Source: an uncultured Porphyromonadaceae bacterium (lineage in GTDB: Bacteria; Bacteroidota; Bacteroidia; Bacteroidales; Muribaculaceae). From it: DNA of 64,000 nucleotides. The position numbers and the translations under genes are program-made. The stretch spans positions 1-64,000 of the forward strand of contig CAMWNI010000002.1 in NCBI GenBank assembly GCA_947175545.1, written 5' to 3'. Positions 15,317 through 24,246 of the stretch are shown in pieces. Position 1 is the first letter of the stretch, and each line of letters begins with the position of its first letter. A model generated the notes under the pieces. That model searched no databases, had not been told where the DNA came from, and saw only the letters and a program-made list of their open reading frames with translations.

Positions 15317-16128
15317 TTGATAAGTTTTCCTGGTCACGAGTCTGGTTTCTGATTCGTCGCTATTTCAATGAGAATTTCCGGCAACTTTCTATGACGATTG
15401 GCGTCATTTTCGGAATTATGCTCTTTTTTGCCATTACGATTAATAAGAGTTGCAGCGATTTCGCCGATTTCTCGTCTGTCGGATTCGGGCTTTGGTTGAT
15501 TCTGTTTGCGATCATTGGTTTTTCATTGACAGTTTCCGGCTCGTTGACTTTCTCTTCGACGGCAACTAAGCCTAAGCGCATTGTCGCCATGATGGTTCCC
15601 GCCTCAAAGGCTGAAAAATTCGTCTCACTGTTGCTGATCTACAACTGCTTCGGAACGCTCACCATTGTTCTTTGCGCTTTTCTGGCCGATGCTCTGACTT
15701 CGCTGATGTTCCTTCATTCTCCTTTTTTCGTCCAGTTCTTCAGCTTCTTCTCTGAGGTGATGGGCAAAATCAAAGTAGAGGACTATGGGCTTGAAATTTT
15801 CTTCGCCATCATCTCGCTTGTTTGCGGTTCGCTGATATGCAGCATGGCTACGTATACACTCGGCAGCTCTCTCTGGCCCAAAAAATCATTCCTGAAGACT
15901 TTTTGTGTGATGTTCGCAATCCAGGTATTCTTACCGTTATTTATTCCTACGGATTTAGCCATGCGTTTGATTCACTGGATTGCCGAGACTAACTTTGACA
16001 ATGTTAATATCCATCTGCTCGCATGGGGCGGAATCGCATTGATTTACATCTTTTCAGGACTCCTTTACTGGCTTGCGTGGCGCCGCTACCGTTCCACTCA
16101 GCTCATTCAGAAATTCATGATGGACTGA
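15313..16128 (+). CDS. ABC-2-type permease subunit (first system)
   Basis: A 271-residue membrane protein with about six hydrophobic segments, the first at SMTIGVIFGIMLFFAITI and the last at LLAWGGIALIYIFSGLLYWLAW. No signature of a known transporter is obvious beyond the ABC-2-like spacing of helices and the ATPase gene overlapped by 4 nt upstream. A GntR regulator follows 5 nt downstream. This ATPase-permease-YtrA-type regulator trio resembles the Firmicutes ytr operon, in which genes respond to cell-wall-active compounds; applying that to this organism is inference. Confidence 0.8.
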   Translation: MIDKFSWSRVWFLIRRYFNENFRQLSMTIGVIFGIMLFFAITINKSCSDFADFSSVGFGLWLILFAIIGFSLTVSGSLTFSSTATKPKRIVAMMVPASKAEKFVSLLLIYNCFGTLTIVLCAFLADALTSLMFLHSPFFVQFFSFFSEVMGKIKVEDYGLEIFFAIISLVCGSLICSMATYTLGSSLWPKKSFLKTFCVMFAIQVFLPLFIPTDLAMRLIHWIAETNFDNVNIHLLAWGGIALIYIFSGLLYWLAWRRYRSTQLIQKFMMD

Positions 16129-16133
16129 TCTAT

Positions 16134-16493
16134 ATGCAGGATAACAGACCTATATATCTTCAGATTGCCGACCGTATATCAAACGATATATTGTCCGGTC
16201 GGCTCGCGGCCGAGGGGCGTGTCCCCTCGGTACGCGAACTTGCCGCCGAATCGCAGGTAAATGTCAATACAGTCGTGCGCACTTACGAGTTGCTCGAACG
16301 CGATGGAATTATATTCAATCGTCGTGGCCTCGGTTACTTTGTGTGTGTGGATGCCGCGAACCGGATCACTGAGAAGCGCCGTCAACTCTTTTTCGACGGT
16401 GGCGAAATGGATTTTATTTTCAGCCGTCTGAAAGCCGTCGGGCTGACCCCTGACAGTCTTGCAGACCTTTACAGTAAATATCTTCAGAAATGA
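16134..16493 (+). CDS. GntR-family transcriptional regulator (YtrA subfamily)
   Basis: A 119-residue protein, the short length typical of the YtrA subfamily. It starts MQDNRPIYLQIADRI and has the winged helix signature GRLAAEGRVPSVRELA followed by VNVNTVVRTYELLERDGII. The C-terminal part is only about 45 residues, too short for a FadR- or HutC-type ligand domain. I reject an in-frame start at 16023 because it lies inside the permease gene. YtrA proteins are usually repressors of their own ABC operon. Unusually, this gene lies third, between two ABC systems, and its stop overlaps the next ATPase gene by 4 nt. Confidence 0.92.
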   Translation: MQDNRPIYLQIADRISNDILSGRLAAEGRVPSVRELAAESQVNVNTVVRTYELLERDGIIFNRRGLGYFVCVDAANRITEKRRQLFFDGGEMDFIFSRLKAVGLTPDSLADLYSKYLQK

Positions 16494-17152
16494 TTACATT
16501 GAAGGATATAAACAAGACTTATCCCGGCATTGTCCCGCTTCACGTTCTTCGTGACATCAATCTCCACATAGACAAGGGAGAGTTGGTCTCGATTATGGGC
16601 GCATCCGGATCCGGCAAATCTACTTTGCTGAACATCCTTGGCATCCTTGACAATTATGATTCGGGAGAATACTGGCTTGACGGCGTTCTTATTCGCAATC
16701 TGAGCGAAAATCGCGCCGCCGAACTCCGAAACCGTATGATTGGCTTCGTATTCCAGTCATTCAATCTTATCAGCTATAAGGATGCGGTCGAAAATGTTGC
16801 GCTCCCGTTGTTCTATCAGGGAGTCGGCCGGAAAAAGCGGCGCATGCTGGCCATGGAACAGCTTGAGCGTGTAGGACTGGCTGAGCGCGCACACCATCTG
16901 CCCGGCGAGCTGAGCGGCGGACAGAAGCAGCGTGTCGCGCTCGCCCGTGCGCTCATTACAAATCCGAGCATTATCCTTGCAGATGAGCCTACGGGCGCGC
17001 TTGACTCCAAGACTTCGAAGGAGGTGATGCAGTTGTTTCGCGACTTGAACACAGACCGCAACATGACGATTATCATTGTGACTCATGATCCCGGCGTCGG
17101 CGAGCAGACAAGCCGAATAATCCGGATTTCTGACGGACAGATTACCGTATGA
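16490..17152 (+). CDS. MacB/LolD-type ABC ATPase (second system)
   Basis: A 220-residue ATPase of the MacB/LolD/FtsE class. Walker A is GASGSGKST, the Q-loop region is FVFQSFNL, the signature is LSGGQKQR, and Walker B is ILADEPTGALD, with the class-typical DSKTSKEVM after the D-loop. These ATPases power mechanotransmission permeases, which move substrates already in the periplasm through a TolC-type channel. The two MacB-like permease genes, adaptor and TolC that follow fit this. It overlaps both neighbours by 4 nt. Confidence 0.95.
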   Translation: MITLKDINKTYPGIVPLHVLRDINLHIDKGELVSIMGASGSGKSTLLNILGILDNYDSGEYWLDGVLIRNLSENRAAELRNRMIGFVFQSFNLISYKDAVENVALPLFYQGVGRKKRRMLAMEQLERVGLAERAHHLPGELSGGQKQRVALARALITNPSIILADEPTGALDSKTSKEVMQLFRDLNTDRNMTIIIVTHDPGVGEQTSRIIRISDGQITV

Positions 17153-18369
17153 TTGACTTAGCGAACGAAATATGGCAGACAATGCGCAACAATAAGTTGC
17201 GTACCGCTCTGACGGGTGTCGCGGTTGCCTGGGGCATTTTCATGCTGATTGTCTTGCTCGGAATGAGCCGTGGTGTAGTCAACGCTTTTGATGCCAATAT
17301 GGGTAAACGAGGCAGCAATGCCATCAATATTTATCCCGGAGTCACAACCGAAGCATGGCATGGCTACAAAATGGGACGCTATATTCAGCTGAAAGATGGC
17401 GACAAGGACGTTCTTGAGTCGCGCGGCGATAACAAGATCGGACGTGTGACCGCGAAAGTCTATGGACAAAGCATGACCCTCTCCACTGACCGCGACTATG
17501 CAATGACCTATTACGAGGGAGTATTTCCGTCGGAACTCAGCCGTAGCGGCACTACAATGGTTGCCGGCCGTTTCATTAACGATGCTGACATTGACCAGAA
17601 ACGTAAGGTCATAGTACTCTCTTTAAAGATGGCAGAAAGTCTCTTTGCCAATCCTGAAAAGTCCATTGGCGAGACTGTTCGCTTCGGCAATCTGTCCTTC
17701 CTCGTCGTTGGCGTGTTCGACTCGCGCTGGAGTCGCCAGGTCTATATTCCATACTCTACGGCGCGTATGCTTGCCGGCAATACCGATAATGTTAATCAGC
17801 TGGTTGTTGAGCTTGACAATGTGCGCACGCTTGAGGACGGAATTGCGGCCGAACGTACAATCCGCAATACTCTTGCGTCAATCCATGACTATAACCCGCA
17901 GGATGAAAGCGCCGTATACTTTTGGAATCAGTTTAACCAGCACCTTCAGATGAATACCGGAATGAGTATATTGAACATCACGGTGTGGGTTATCGGCATT
18001 TTCACGCTTCTTAGCGGCATTATCGGAGTCAGCAACATAATGTTTGTCTCTGTTAAGGAGCGGACTCATGAAATCGGAATCCGACGTGCAATCGGAGCGA
18101 AGCCACACTCAATTCTGACTCAGATTATTCTTGAAAGCGTCTCCATAACGACTCTTTTCGGTTATTTCGGCATAATACTCGGAACGGCATTGACTGCCGT
18201 GATTGGCCATTTCATTGGTGAGCAGGACGGGTTCCTTAACCCCGGAGTGGACCTTTCGATTGCTTTCGAGGTTACTGTCGTGTTGATTCTTGCCGGAGCG
18301 ATGGCCGGAATGTTTCCCGCACTGAAAGCACTGAAAGTTAAACCCGTTGAAGCTCTACGTGACGAATGA
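17149..18369 (+). CDS. MacB-like ABC transporter permease 1
   Basis: A 406-residue permease with the MacB layout: one N-terminal membrane helix (residues about 20-45, GVAVAWGIFMLIVLLGMSRG), a periplasmic domain of about 230 residues, and three C-terminal helices. The FtsX-domain coupling region ERTHEIGIRRAIGAKP follows the second helix. The protein has no ATPase domain, which is encoded separately upstream. It overlaps the second permease gene by 4 nt; the two presumably form a heterodimer. Confidence 0.93.
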   Translation: MIDLANEIWQTMRNNKLRTALTGVAVAWGIFMLIVLLGMSRGVVNAFDANMGKRGSNAINIYPGVTTEAWHGYKMGRYIQLKDGDKDVLESRGDNKIGRVTAKVYGQSMTLSTDRDYAMTYYEGVFPSELSRSGTTMVAGRFINDADIDQKRKVIVLSLKMAESLFANPEKSIGETVRFGNLSFLVVGVFDSRWSRQVYIPYSTARMLAGNTDNVNQLVVELDNVRTLEDGIAAERTIRNTLASIHDYNPQDESAVYFWNQFNQHLQMNTGMSILNITVWVIGIFTLLSGIIGVSNIMFVSVKERTHEIGIRRAIGAKPHSILTQIILESVSITTLFGYFGIILGTALTAVIGHFIGEQDGFLNPGVDLSIAFEVTVVLILAGAMAGMFPALKALKVKPVEALRDE

Positions 18370-19598
18370 AAACTGCATTATTCGATATTGAGAACTGGCG
18401 CGAAATCGGTGCCACTCTTTCGCGCAATAAAACCAGGACGCTGCTGACCGCCTTCGGAATTTTCTGGGGTACGGCTATGCTTGCGATGCTCCTTGGAGGT
18501 GAAAAAGGACTTGAGCGGAAGTTGATGAAGAACTTTGAAGGCTTTGCAACCAATTCGGCTGTATTTTTTGCTAATCGGCGCACTGTTTCCTACCAGGGCT
18601 TCAACAAAGGGTCCGGCTGGAGCATCACGTTCAAGGACATTGACGCGATTCGTCAGCTTGACGGGGTGGACGCCGTTGCTACGACCAATTCTGTCGGTTC
18701 CGTAACCGTAAGTGCCGGAAAACATGGAACCAGCGCCCAGGTCCAGGGTGCAGACCATGAATATGTCCGTGTCTTTCTTCCTAAAATGTTTTCCGGACGC
18801 TTCATTAACGAGAGCGACCAGGTCAATGCGCGCAAGGTTGCTGTTGTTGGCAAGAACATTGCTGACAAGGTTTTTCCCGGCCGTGATCCGGTTGGTGAAT
18901 TTATCAACATTGCAGGAATCTACTATAAGGTCATCGGTGTGGCCGGACAGGAAGCGGAGATCAACGTCGGAGGTGAAAAACTTGATGACCAGATCAACAT
19001 CCCGATTTCGACTCTTTCACGCGCCTTCAACCTCGGAGACGTCGTCGGCGGTACAATGATGACGGCAAAGGACGGCTACACGCCGACGCAGCTCAAGCCG
19101 CGTATTTTCCGCGTTTTGCGTGCCAATCATCCAATTGCCCCCCATGATGACCAGGCTCTGTTTTTCTTTGACATTAGTGAGCAATTCGCGATGGTCGACA
19201 AACTCTTTTCCGGAGTCAACCTGCTCGCGCTTTTCGTTGGCATCGGCACTCTGATTGCCGGCATTATCGGAGTTGGCAACATCATGTGGGTGATTGTCAA
19301 GGAACGTACGCAGGAGATTGGCATTCGTCGCGCAATTGGTGCGAAACCGCTCGACATTGTCACTCAGATTCTCTCCGAGGGCATTGCCCTGACGTTCATA
19401 GCCGGAATGGCGGGTATCATTTTTGCCGTATGTGCGCTCGCAGTCGTCCAGCAGATTGCCGAGGTTTCGTTCCTGATTGGTTTTGGTCAGTCCATCAGCA
19501 TTATGGCAATATTTATGATTCTCGGAATGGGCGCCAGCATTATTCCTTCGCTTAAGGCGATGAAGATTAAACCGATTGAAGCAATAAACGACAAATAA
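18366..19598 (+). CDS. MacB-like ABC transporter permease 2
   Basis: A 410-residue paralogue of the preceding permease with the same layout: N-terminal helix TAFGIFWGTAMLAMLLGG, a periplasmic MacB_PCD-type domain, and C-terminal helices with the coupling motif ERTQEIGIRRAIGAKP. The periplasmic domain differs enough from permease 1 that a heterodimeric transporter is likely. It is followed by the adaptor gene after 18 nt, the largest gap in the operon. Confidence 0.93.
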   Translation: MKTALFDIENWREIGATLSRNKTRTLLTAFGIFWGTAMLAMLLGGEKGLERKLMKNFEGFATNSAVFFANRRTVSYQGFNKGSGWSITFKDIDAIRQLDGVDAVATTNSVGSVTVSAGKHGTSAQVQGADHEYVRVFLPKMFSGRFINESDQVNARKVAVVGKNIADKVFPGRDPVGEFINIAGIYYKVIGVAGQEAEINVGGEKLDDQINIPISTLSRAFNLGDVVGGTMMTAKDGYTPTQLKPRIFRVLRANHPIAPHDDQALFFFDISEQFAMVDKLFSGVNLLALFVGIGTLIAGIIGVGNIMWVIVKERTQEIGIRRAIGAKPLDIVTQILSEGIALTFIAGMAGIIFAVCALAVVQQIAEVSFLIGFGQSISIMAIFMILGMGASIIPSLKAMKIKPIEAINDK

Positions 19599-19616
19599 AA
19601 ATAAATAAACCAAAAT

Positions 19617-20714
19617 ATGAAAAAAGTATTGAAAAAACTCCTGTGGGTGCTGATAGCCGCGGTTTTTATCGGCACGTTTGTTTTCCTTTACATGAATTCG
19701 AAAGGGAAGAAAACGGAATTTGAACTTGTGTCGCCTCAGTCAGGTTCGACATTGAGCAAGAGTTCGCTCTTGACTGGTGCGATTGAACCCCGCGACGAAA
19801 TTGAAATAAAACCTCAGATTTCGGGAATCATCTCCGAGATTCTCGTTGAGGCGGGTCAGCAGGTCCACGTTGGTGATATTATTGCGAAAATCAAGGTTAT
19901 TCCGGACGAGAGCCAGCTATCGTCGGCCCAGTTCCGTGTCGAGGAAGCTGAACGTCAGCTCGAACTCGCTCAGAGCAAACATGAGCGCACTGCGGAACTT
20001 TATAAAAAGAAATATGTCAGCCGTGAGGAGTTCGAAGAGTCCGAAACCTCTCTGGCCAATGCAAAAATCAACCTTGACTCGGCTCGGGATGCCCTCTCGA
20101 TTGTCCGTGACGGCGTCAGTGCCAAAAATGCCCAGGAATCCAATACTCTTGTGCGCGCAACGATCACTGGACTGGTTCTTGACGTTCCTGTCAAGGTCGG
20201 AACGTCAGTAATCCAAAGCAATACGTTCAACGACGGTACGACCATTGCTAAGGTTGCGGATATGAACGACCTTATTTTCAAGGGTAAAGTTGACGAAACG
20301 GAGGTTGGTCAGCTCTACGTTGGCCAGCCGATGCAGATAACCATTGGTGCGCTTCAGGACCTGACCTCGGATGCAACAATCGAGTATATAGCCCCCAAGG
20401 CGAATAGCGAGAACGGAACAAACACGTTTGAAATCAAGGCGGCCGTTACTATTCCCGGAGATCGCGCTCTTCGCGCAGGTTACAGCGCCAACGCTGCAGT
20501 CACTCTCGCATCGGTTGAAAATGTGCTGACGGTACCGGAATCGGTAATCGAGTTTGATGGCGACGACGCTTACGTCTACGTCCTGACCGGCACGGAAAAC
20601 GACCAGAAGTTTGAGCGTCGCCAGATTGAAACAGGCCTGAGCGACGGTATTACAATAGAAGTAAAATCCGGATTAACGGCGGACGTCAAGCTCCGCGGAA
20701 TGGAGAAGAAATGA
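19617..20714 (+). CDS. HlyD/MacA-type periplasmic adaptor protein
   Basis: A 365-residue membrane-fusion protein. It has an N-terminal anchor helix (LLWVLIAAVFIGTFVFLY), a biotinyl-lipoyl half (EIKPQISGIISEILVEAGQQV), a coiled-coil hairpin of about 90 residues rich in Glu/Ala/Leu (EEAERQLELAQSKHERTAEL), and beta-barrel and membrane-proximal domains. It should bridge the permeases to the TolC channel encoded next, forming a tripartite export pump similar to MacAB-TolC. It overlaps the TolC-like gene by 4 nt. Confidence 0.92.
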   Translation: MKKVLKKLLWVLIAAVFIGTFVFLYMNSKGKKTEFELVSPQSGSTLSKSSLLTGAIEPRDEIEIKPQISGIISEILVEAGQQVHVGDIIAKIKVIPDESQLSSAQFRVEEAERQLELAQSKHERTAELYKKKYVSREEFEESETSLANAKINLDSARDALSIVRDGVSAKNAQESNTLVRATITGLVLDVPVKVGTSVIQSNTFNDGTTIAKVADMNDLIFKGKVDETEVGQLYVGQPMQITIGALQDLTSDATIEYIAPKANSENGTNTFEIKAAVTIPGDRALRAGYSANAAVTLASVENVLTVPESVIEFDGDDAYVYVLTGTENDQKFERRQIETGLSDGITIEVKSGLTADVKLRGMEKK

Positions 20715-22006
20715 AGAAAGCAGTGTTAATCTTCGCGTCGCTCTCCCTTTGGTGCGGCGGACAGGCAAAGGAATGGACCCTTCAGGAGTGCATAGATTAT
20801 GCGCTTGCCAACAATCTGACCGTGCTGCAGCGCAGCAATGACGCGTTCCAGGCCGAAAATGAATTAACGGCGGCCAAGGATGCCGTCCTGCCGACTCTGA
20901 GCGCTCAGGGCCAGCAATCATGGAACTTCGGCCGAGGACTGACGGCATCCAATACCTATGCAGACCGGAACACGATGAACTTTGGTGTGAACGTCGGTCT
21001 GAATTTACCGTTGTTTCAGGGTTTGCAGACCGTGCGTCAGATAAAGTATCAGCGGACCTATCTGAGCGCGATGCTTGAAAATCTTGAATCGGCCAAGGAT
21101 GACATTGCACTACAGGTAATGGCGCAGTATCTCCAGGTGCTTTACTCGCAGGAGATGGAAGAGATTGCCCGCTCTCAGGCCGAGCTTACCGCAGAGGAAC
21201 TGAACCGACGTCAGGCTCTGCTTGATGTCGGTCGAATTCCTGAGGCAGACATGCTCGATGCAAAGTCGCAGGACGCACAGGCCCGCATGCAGTATGTCAC
21301 CGCCCAGAACGATACCCGCCTTGCACTGCTTGATCTTTCTCAGCTGCTTCGCCTTGAAACAGCTGAAGACTTTACCATTGTCAAGCCGGACGAGCCTCTT
21401 CCTCAGTTGCGCGATCCGCGTCAGGTATATGAATCGGCAATGTCGATTAACCATTCGGTCCTTGCCGGACGAAAGCAGGTCGAAGCAGCGGGCGACCAGA
21501 TTAAGGTTGCGCAGACCGGTTGGATTCCAAAATTAAGCTTTAGCGCCGGTCTTGGCAGCAATTACTACAAAATCAGTGGTATGCCTAACGAAAAGTTCGG
21601 AGAGCAGTTCAAGAACAATTTTGCACAATATGTCGGCCTTAATCTGAACATTCCGATTTTTGATGCGTTTCAGACCCGCAATTCCGTCCGTCGGGCAAAA
21701 GTGAACCGGCTCAGCACGGAGTTGAATTTTGAAGCTGCCTCAGACAATCTTTTCAAATCAATTCAGCAGTCATACTATCAGGCCGTCGGCGCCCGTGAGC
21801 GCCATTCAGCTGCCGAAGTCGCAGTCACCTCATCAGAGGCCTCGCTGGAGGCCGTGAAAGAGAGATACGGTCTTGGCAGGGCTACGGCCGTTGAGTTTGA
21901 TAATGCTAAGAATCAGTATGTAAAAGCTTTGTCTGAGCGTGCGCAGTCGAAATTCGAATTGCTTTTGCGAGCCAAAGTTCTTGACTTTTACGCGACCGGA
22001 CGGTAA
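20711..22006 (+). CDS. TolC-family outer membrane channel protein (first)
   Basis: A 431-residue outer-membrane efflux protein with a signal peptide (cleavage after about GQAKE) and the family start EWTLQECIDYALANN. Two OEP repeats of long amphipathic helices follow, with the typical Asn-Leu-Pro turn at GLNLPLFQG and its counterpart GLNLNIPIFD. It supplies the exit duct of the tripartite pump encoded upstream. Its last 19 nt overlap, tail to tail, the end of the DUF4373 gene on the other strand. Confidence 0.93.
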   Translation: MKKAVLIFASLSLWCGGQAKEWTLQECIDYALANNLTVLQRSNDAFQAENELTAAKDAVLPTLSAQGQQSWNFGRGLTASNTYADRNTMNFGVNVGLNLPLFQGLQTVRQIKYQRTYLSAMLENLESAKDDIALQVMAQYLQVLYSQEMEEIARSQAELTAEELNRRQALLDVGRIPEADMLDAKSQDAQARMQYVTAQNDTRLALLDLSQLLRLETAEDFTIVKPDEPLPQLRDPRQVYESAMSINHSVLAGRKQVEAAGDQIKVAQTGWIPKLSFSAGLGSNYYKISGMPNEKFGEQFKNNFAQYVGLNLNIPIFDAFQTRNSVRRAKVNRLSTELNFEAASDNLFKSIQQSYYQAVGARERHSAAEVAVTSSEASLEAVKERYGLGRATAVEFDNAKNQYVKALSERAQSKFELLLRAKVLDFYATGR

Positions 22007-22542
22007 GTGACCTTGCCGTTTACATAGAATCTGCGCGCTCTGGAGCATTTCCCGGGCGCGCAGATTGGTTTTGAGGCCTGCGGTTGCCCGTAGTAGAACC
22101 TGTTAGGTTTAAGTTCTTCGCGTGTTTTTCTCCATTCAAGTTCGAAGCGTGTGACTACGCGTTTGGCGATTTTCCACGGTCGTTTTCGTCGTCGCCTCGG
22201 CAGTTGCGTCTTCCTGACTTGCTCAGTGACGTCTTTCTTCGCTTCTGATAACGTCACTGCCTCCGCATTGGTGGTTTCATCGGATTTCGGCTCAACGTCG
22301 GCAGCCGGAGCCTCGAACAGTCCGAAGTCAATCATGACCGACTTAACCAGGTCGGCATCAACATGAAGGATATAAGCGATGCGCTTATAGTCATTGACAT
22401 CCGTAAATGCTCCTTTCTCGCTGAGATATTCGCAGAGCATGACGTAGACGCCATAGCCGGCGTGGCCGTGGGCAATCAGCAGATCAATTACCCGCGAATC
22501 CTTTCTTGGCAGGATTCTGTTTCGTATTCTTGCGTGTGCCAT
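21988..22542 (-). CDS. DUF4373 (Lin1244/Lin1753-like) domain protein
   Basis: A 184-residue protein whose first 80 or so residues match the DUF4373 / Lin1244-Lin1753 N-terminal domain: KDSRVIDLLIAHGHAGYGVYVMLCEYLSEKG is the characteristic core (quoted in part), followed by AYILHVDADLVKSVMIDFGLFE. The C-terminal half is basic (RRRRKRPWKIAKR) and ends RARRFYVNGKVTYRPVA. The domain resembles a replication-initiator winged helix and is common on Bacteroidetes chromosomes, phages and mobile elements, so DNA binding is plausible. Nothing mobile is visible around it. It has its own -7 box and overlaps the TolC gene end by 19 nt. Confidence 0.8.
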   Translation of the reverse strand: MAHARIRNRILPRKDSRVIDLLIAHGHAGYGVYVMLCEYLSEKGAFTDVNDYKRIAYILHVDADLVKSVMIDFGLFEAPAADVEPKSDETTNAEAVTLSEAKKDVTEQVRKTQLPRRRRKRPWKIAKRVVTRFELEWRKTREELKPNRFYYGQPQASKPICAPGKCSRARRFYVNGKVTYRPVA

Positions 22543-22571
22543 ATCTTGTTTATCAGATTAAAAATGCACCG

Positions 22572-22579
22572 CAAAGTTA
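22572..22579 (-). promoter_or_regulatory. -7 box of the DUF4373 gene
   Basis: TAACTTTG on the minus strand, 29 nt before the ATG at 22542. No TTTG at the usual -33 distance is visible. Confidence 0.5.
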
Positions 22580-22615
22580 CGTCAAATGTCTGCCTAATGA
22601 CCGTATTTTTTGTCT

Positions 22616-23623
22616 TTATAGTTCGATTTTTTCGTCAGGAAGGTAGTCTCTTGTTGCCTTGGAGCCTACAACTCGGTCCCATTCCATCGGTGAAATGCCG
22701 TCGCCGGGACGTTTTACGGTCAGGTTTTCTGCTGTCAGGGTCTCACCCTTGCGGATTCGTCCGGCTGCGACGATTGAACGCCGGGCAACGCTGACATTGC
22801 CGCTTTCAGAGTCTGTACGCCTTTTTTCAGGTAAGCCGAGCGCAAGTTCGACCGTACGGATGGCGTTGACCATTTCGGTCAGCTCTGAAGGTGTCAATGA
22901 TGCCTTATGGTCCGGTCCGGGCAGAGTCCGGTCAAGCGTGAAATGCTTCTCAATGACTGTAGCCCCCAATGCAACTGCCGCCAACGGAATGGCGATTCCG
23001 AGTGTATGGTCGCTGTAGCCGACAGAATGACAGCCTAATGAGGCGAGTACTTCCATTGCGCGCAGGTTGACATCGGATGGCGGAGTGGGATACTGTGTAT
23101 TGCAGTGGAGAAGCGTAATCATTTCGCGTTGCAATCCGGCGTCGCAGAGTGCAACAATGGCTTGTTCAACCTCATCGAGCGTACACATTCCCGTTGACAT
23201 GACAACCGGACGCCGATATGCCGCGATTGCTCGCAGATAGGGCAGATTGGTGATTTCGCCTGAGGGAATCTTCCAGAAATCCATGGCCAGTTCAGCAAGT
23301 TCGCGTATGCTGTCTGAATCGAACGGAGTGGAGAGAAATCCGATTCTCAGCTTACGGCACTCTTCGGCCAGTCGCTTGAAATCTTCAGGGCGAAGTTCCA
23401 GGCTTTTTAGCATTTCCAGCTGAGTATTACCCGATGACGGGTCATTTTCAGTCTGATATTCAGCTTTCGGGGCGCTCTTGCTAACGAGTTTTTCAGCCTT
23501 GAATGTCTGAAATTTCACGTAGTCGGCACCTGATTCAGCTGCCGCGCGAACCATTTCTATTGCACGGTCGAGCGATCCGCAATGGTTTACGCCGGCTTCG
23601 GCAATGACAATCACCTTACTCAT
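22616..23623 (-). CDS. neuB: N-acetylneuraminate/legionaminate-type nonulosonic acid synthase (NeuB family)
   Basis: A 335-residue NeuB-family enzyme that condenses phosphoenolpyruvate with a six-carbon N-acetyl sugar to make a nine-carbon nonulosonic acid. The N-terminal barrel starts VIVIAEAGVNHCGSLDRA and contains KFQTFKAEKLV, FLSTPFDSDS, KIPSGEITNLP, and HCNTQYPTPPSDVNL. The C-terminal SAF (antifreeze-like) domain is seen in GRIRKGETLTAENLTVKRPGDG. The start is the ATG at 23623; the frame extends upstream but only into the preceding gene. Neighbouring LegB- and NeuD-like genes suggest a legionaminic- or related acid rather than plain sialic acid. It is the last gene of its run. Confidence 0.92.
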   Translation of the reverse strand: MSKVIVIAEAGVNHCGSLDRAIEMVRAAAESGADYVKFQTFKAEKLVSKSAPKAEYQTENDPSSGNTQLEMLKSLELRPEDFKRLAEECRKLRIGFLSTPFDSDSIRELAELAMDFWKIPSGEITNLPYLRAIAAYRRPVVMSTGMCTLDEVEQAIVALCDAGLQREMITLLHCNTQYPTPPSDVNLRAMEVLASLGCHSVGYSDHTLGIAIPLAAVALGATVIEKHFTLDRTLPGPDHKASLTPSELTEMVNAIRTVELALGLPEKRRTDSESGNVSVARRSIVAAGRIRKGETLTAENLTVKRPGDGISPMEWDRVVGSKATRDYLPDEKIEL

Positions 23624-23643
23624 ATAAACATCCGTAATAACCT

Positions 23644-24246
23644 TTAAATTTTGCGGGCCGGGATTCCGACATATTTCCCGGGTGCAGTTATGTCGGCGGT
23701 TACGACAGCGCCCATTCCGATGACAGATCCGGCACAAATCCGGACTCCGTTGCGGATTGTCGCACCGGCGCCAATAATAACGTCACGGCCGATTTCGACT
23801 CCGCCGCAAATGACTGCTCCCGGGCCGATGAAACAGTTCTCTTCAATCTTCGCTTCATGTTCGATAATGGCTCCGCTGTTGACAATACAGTTCCAACCGA
23901 TTTTTGCCCCGTTGACAATGACTCCGTGCATGATTGCACATCCCGGGCCGATTTCACTGTTGTCAGCACAAATGGCCGTTTCCGCAATCAGCGTAACGAA
24001 CTTATTCGTTGGTTTGAATTTGTCAATCAGTCTGCGGCGTGCAGCCAGCGAGTCGTCCGTCCCGAGGGCCACGGCAATGTGAATCCAATCATCTCCAACT
24101 GCATTGTCCGTTCCGAGATAGCGAAGCGGCATGTCGGCAATTTCTTTGCAGTCAGTATAACCCTTTACGGCAATATAAGCCGGTATCATCTGACACAGCG
24201 AGCGGCAATGTCCACCTCCGCCCACGAAGGTAACTTCCATCTTCAT
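23644..24246 (-). CDS. NeuD/PglD-like sugar O- or N-acetyltransferase
   Basis: A 200-residue protein with an N-terminal Rossmann-like pocket (VTFVGGGGHCRSLCQM) and a C-terminal left-handed beta-helix of hexapeptide repeats (IGPGCAIMHGVIVNGAKIG and following turns), the NeuD/PglD arrangement. NeuD acetylates sialic acid; PglD and LegH acetylate the 4-amino sugar made during bacillosamine or legionaminic acid synthesis. With a LegB-type dehydratase immediately upstream, the amino-sugar N-acetyltransferase role is the more likely one, though the aminotransferase it would follow is not in the window. It overlaps legB by 4 nt and precedes neuB by 20 nt. Confidence 0.85.
   Translation of the reverse strand: MKMEVTFVGGGGHCRSLCQMIPAYIAVKGYTDCKEIADMPLRYLGTDNAVGDDWIHIAVALGTDDSLAARRRLIDKFKPTNKFVTLIAETAICADNSEIGPGCAIMHGVIVNGAKIGWNCIVNSGAIIEHEAKIEENCFIGPGAVICGGVEIGRDVIIGAGATIRNGVRICAGSVIGMGAVVTADITAPGKYVGIPARKI

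Noticed and set aside
16023..16133. Longer N-terminus for the GntR regulator
   Set aside because: It would lie within the permease gene in another frame, and the GntR domain begins at the ATG at 16134.
21988..22542. DUF4373 protein as a plasmid or phage replication initiator
   Set aside because: The domain similarity permits it, but there is no origin-like repeat, integrase or other mobile gene near it, so I kept a neutral call.
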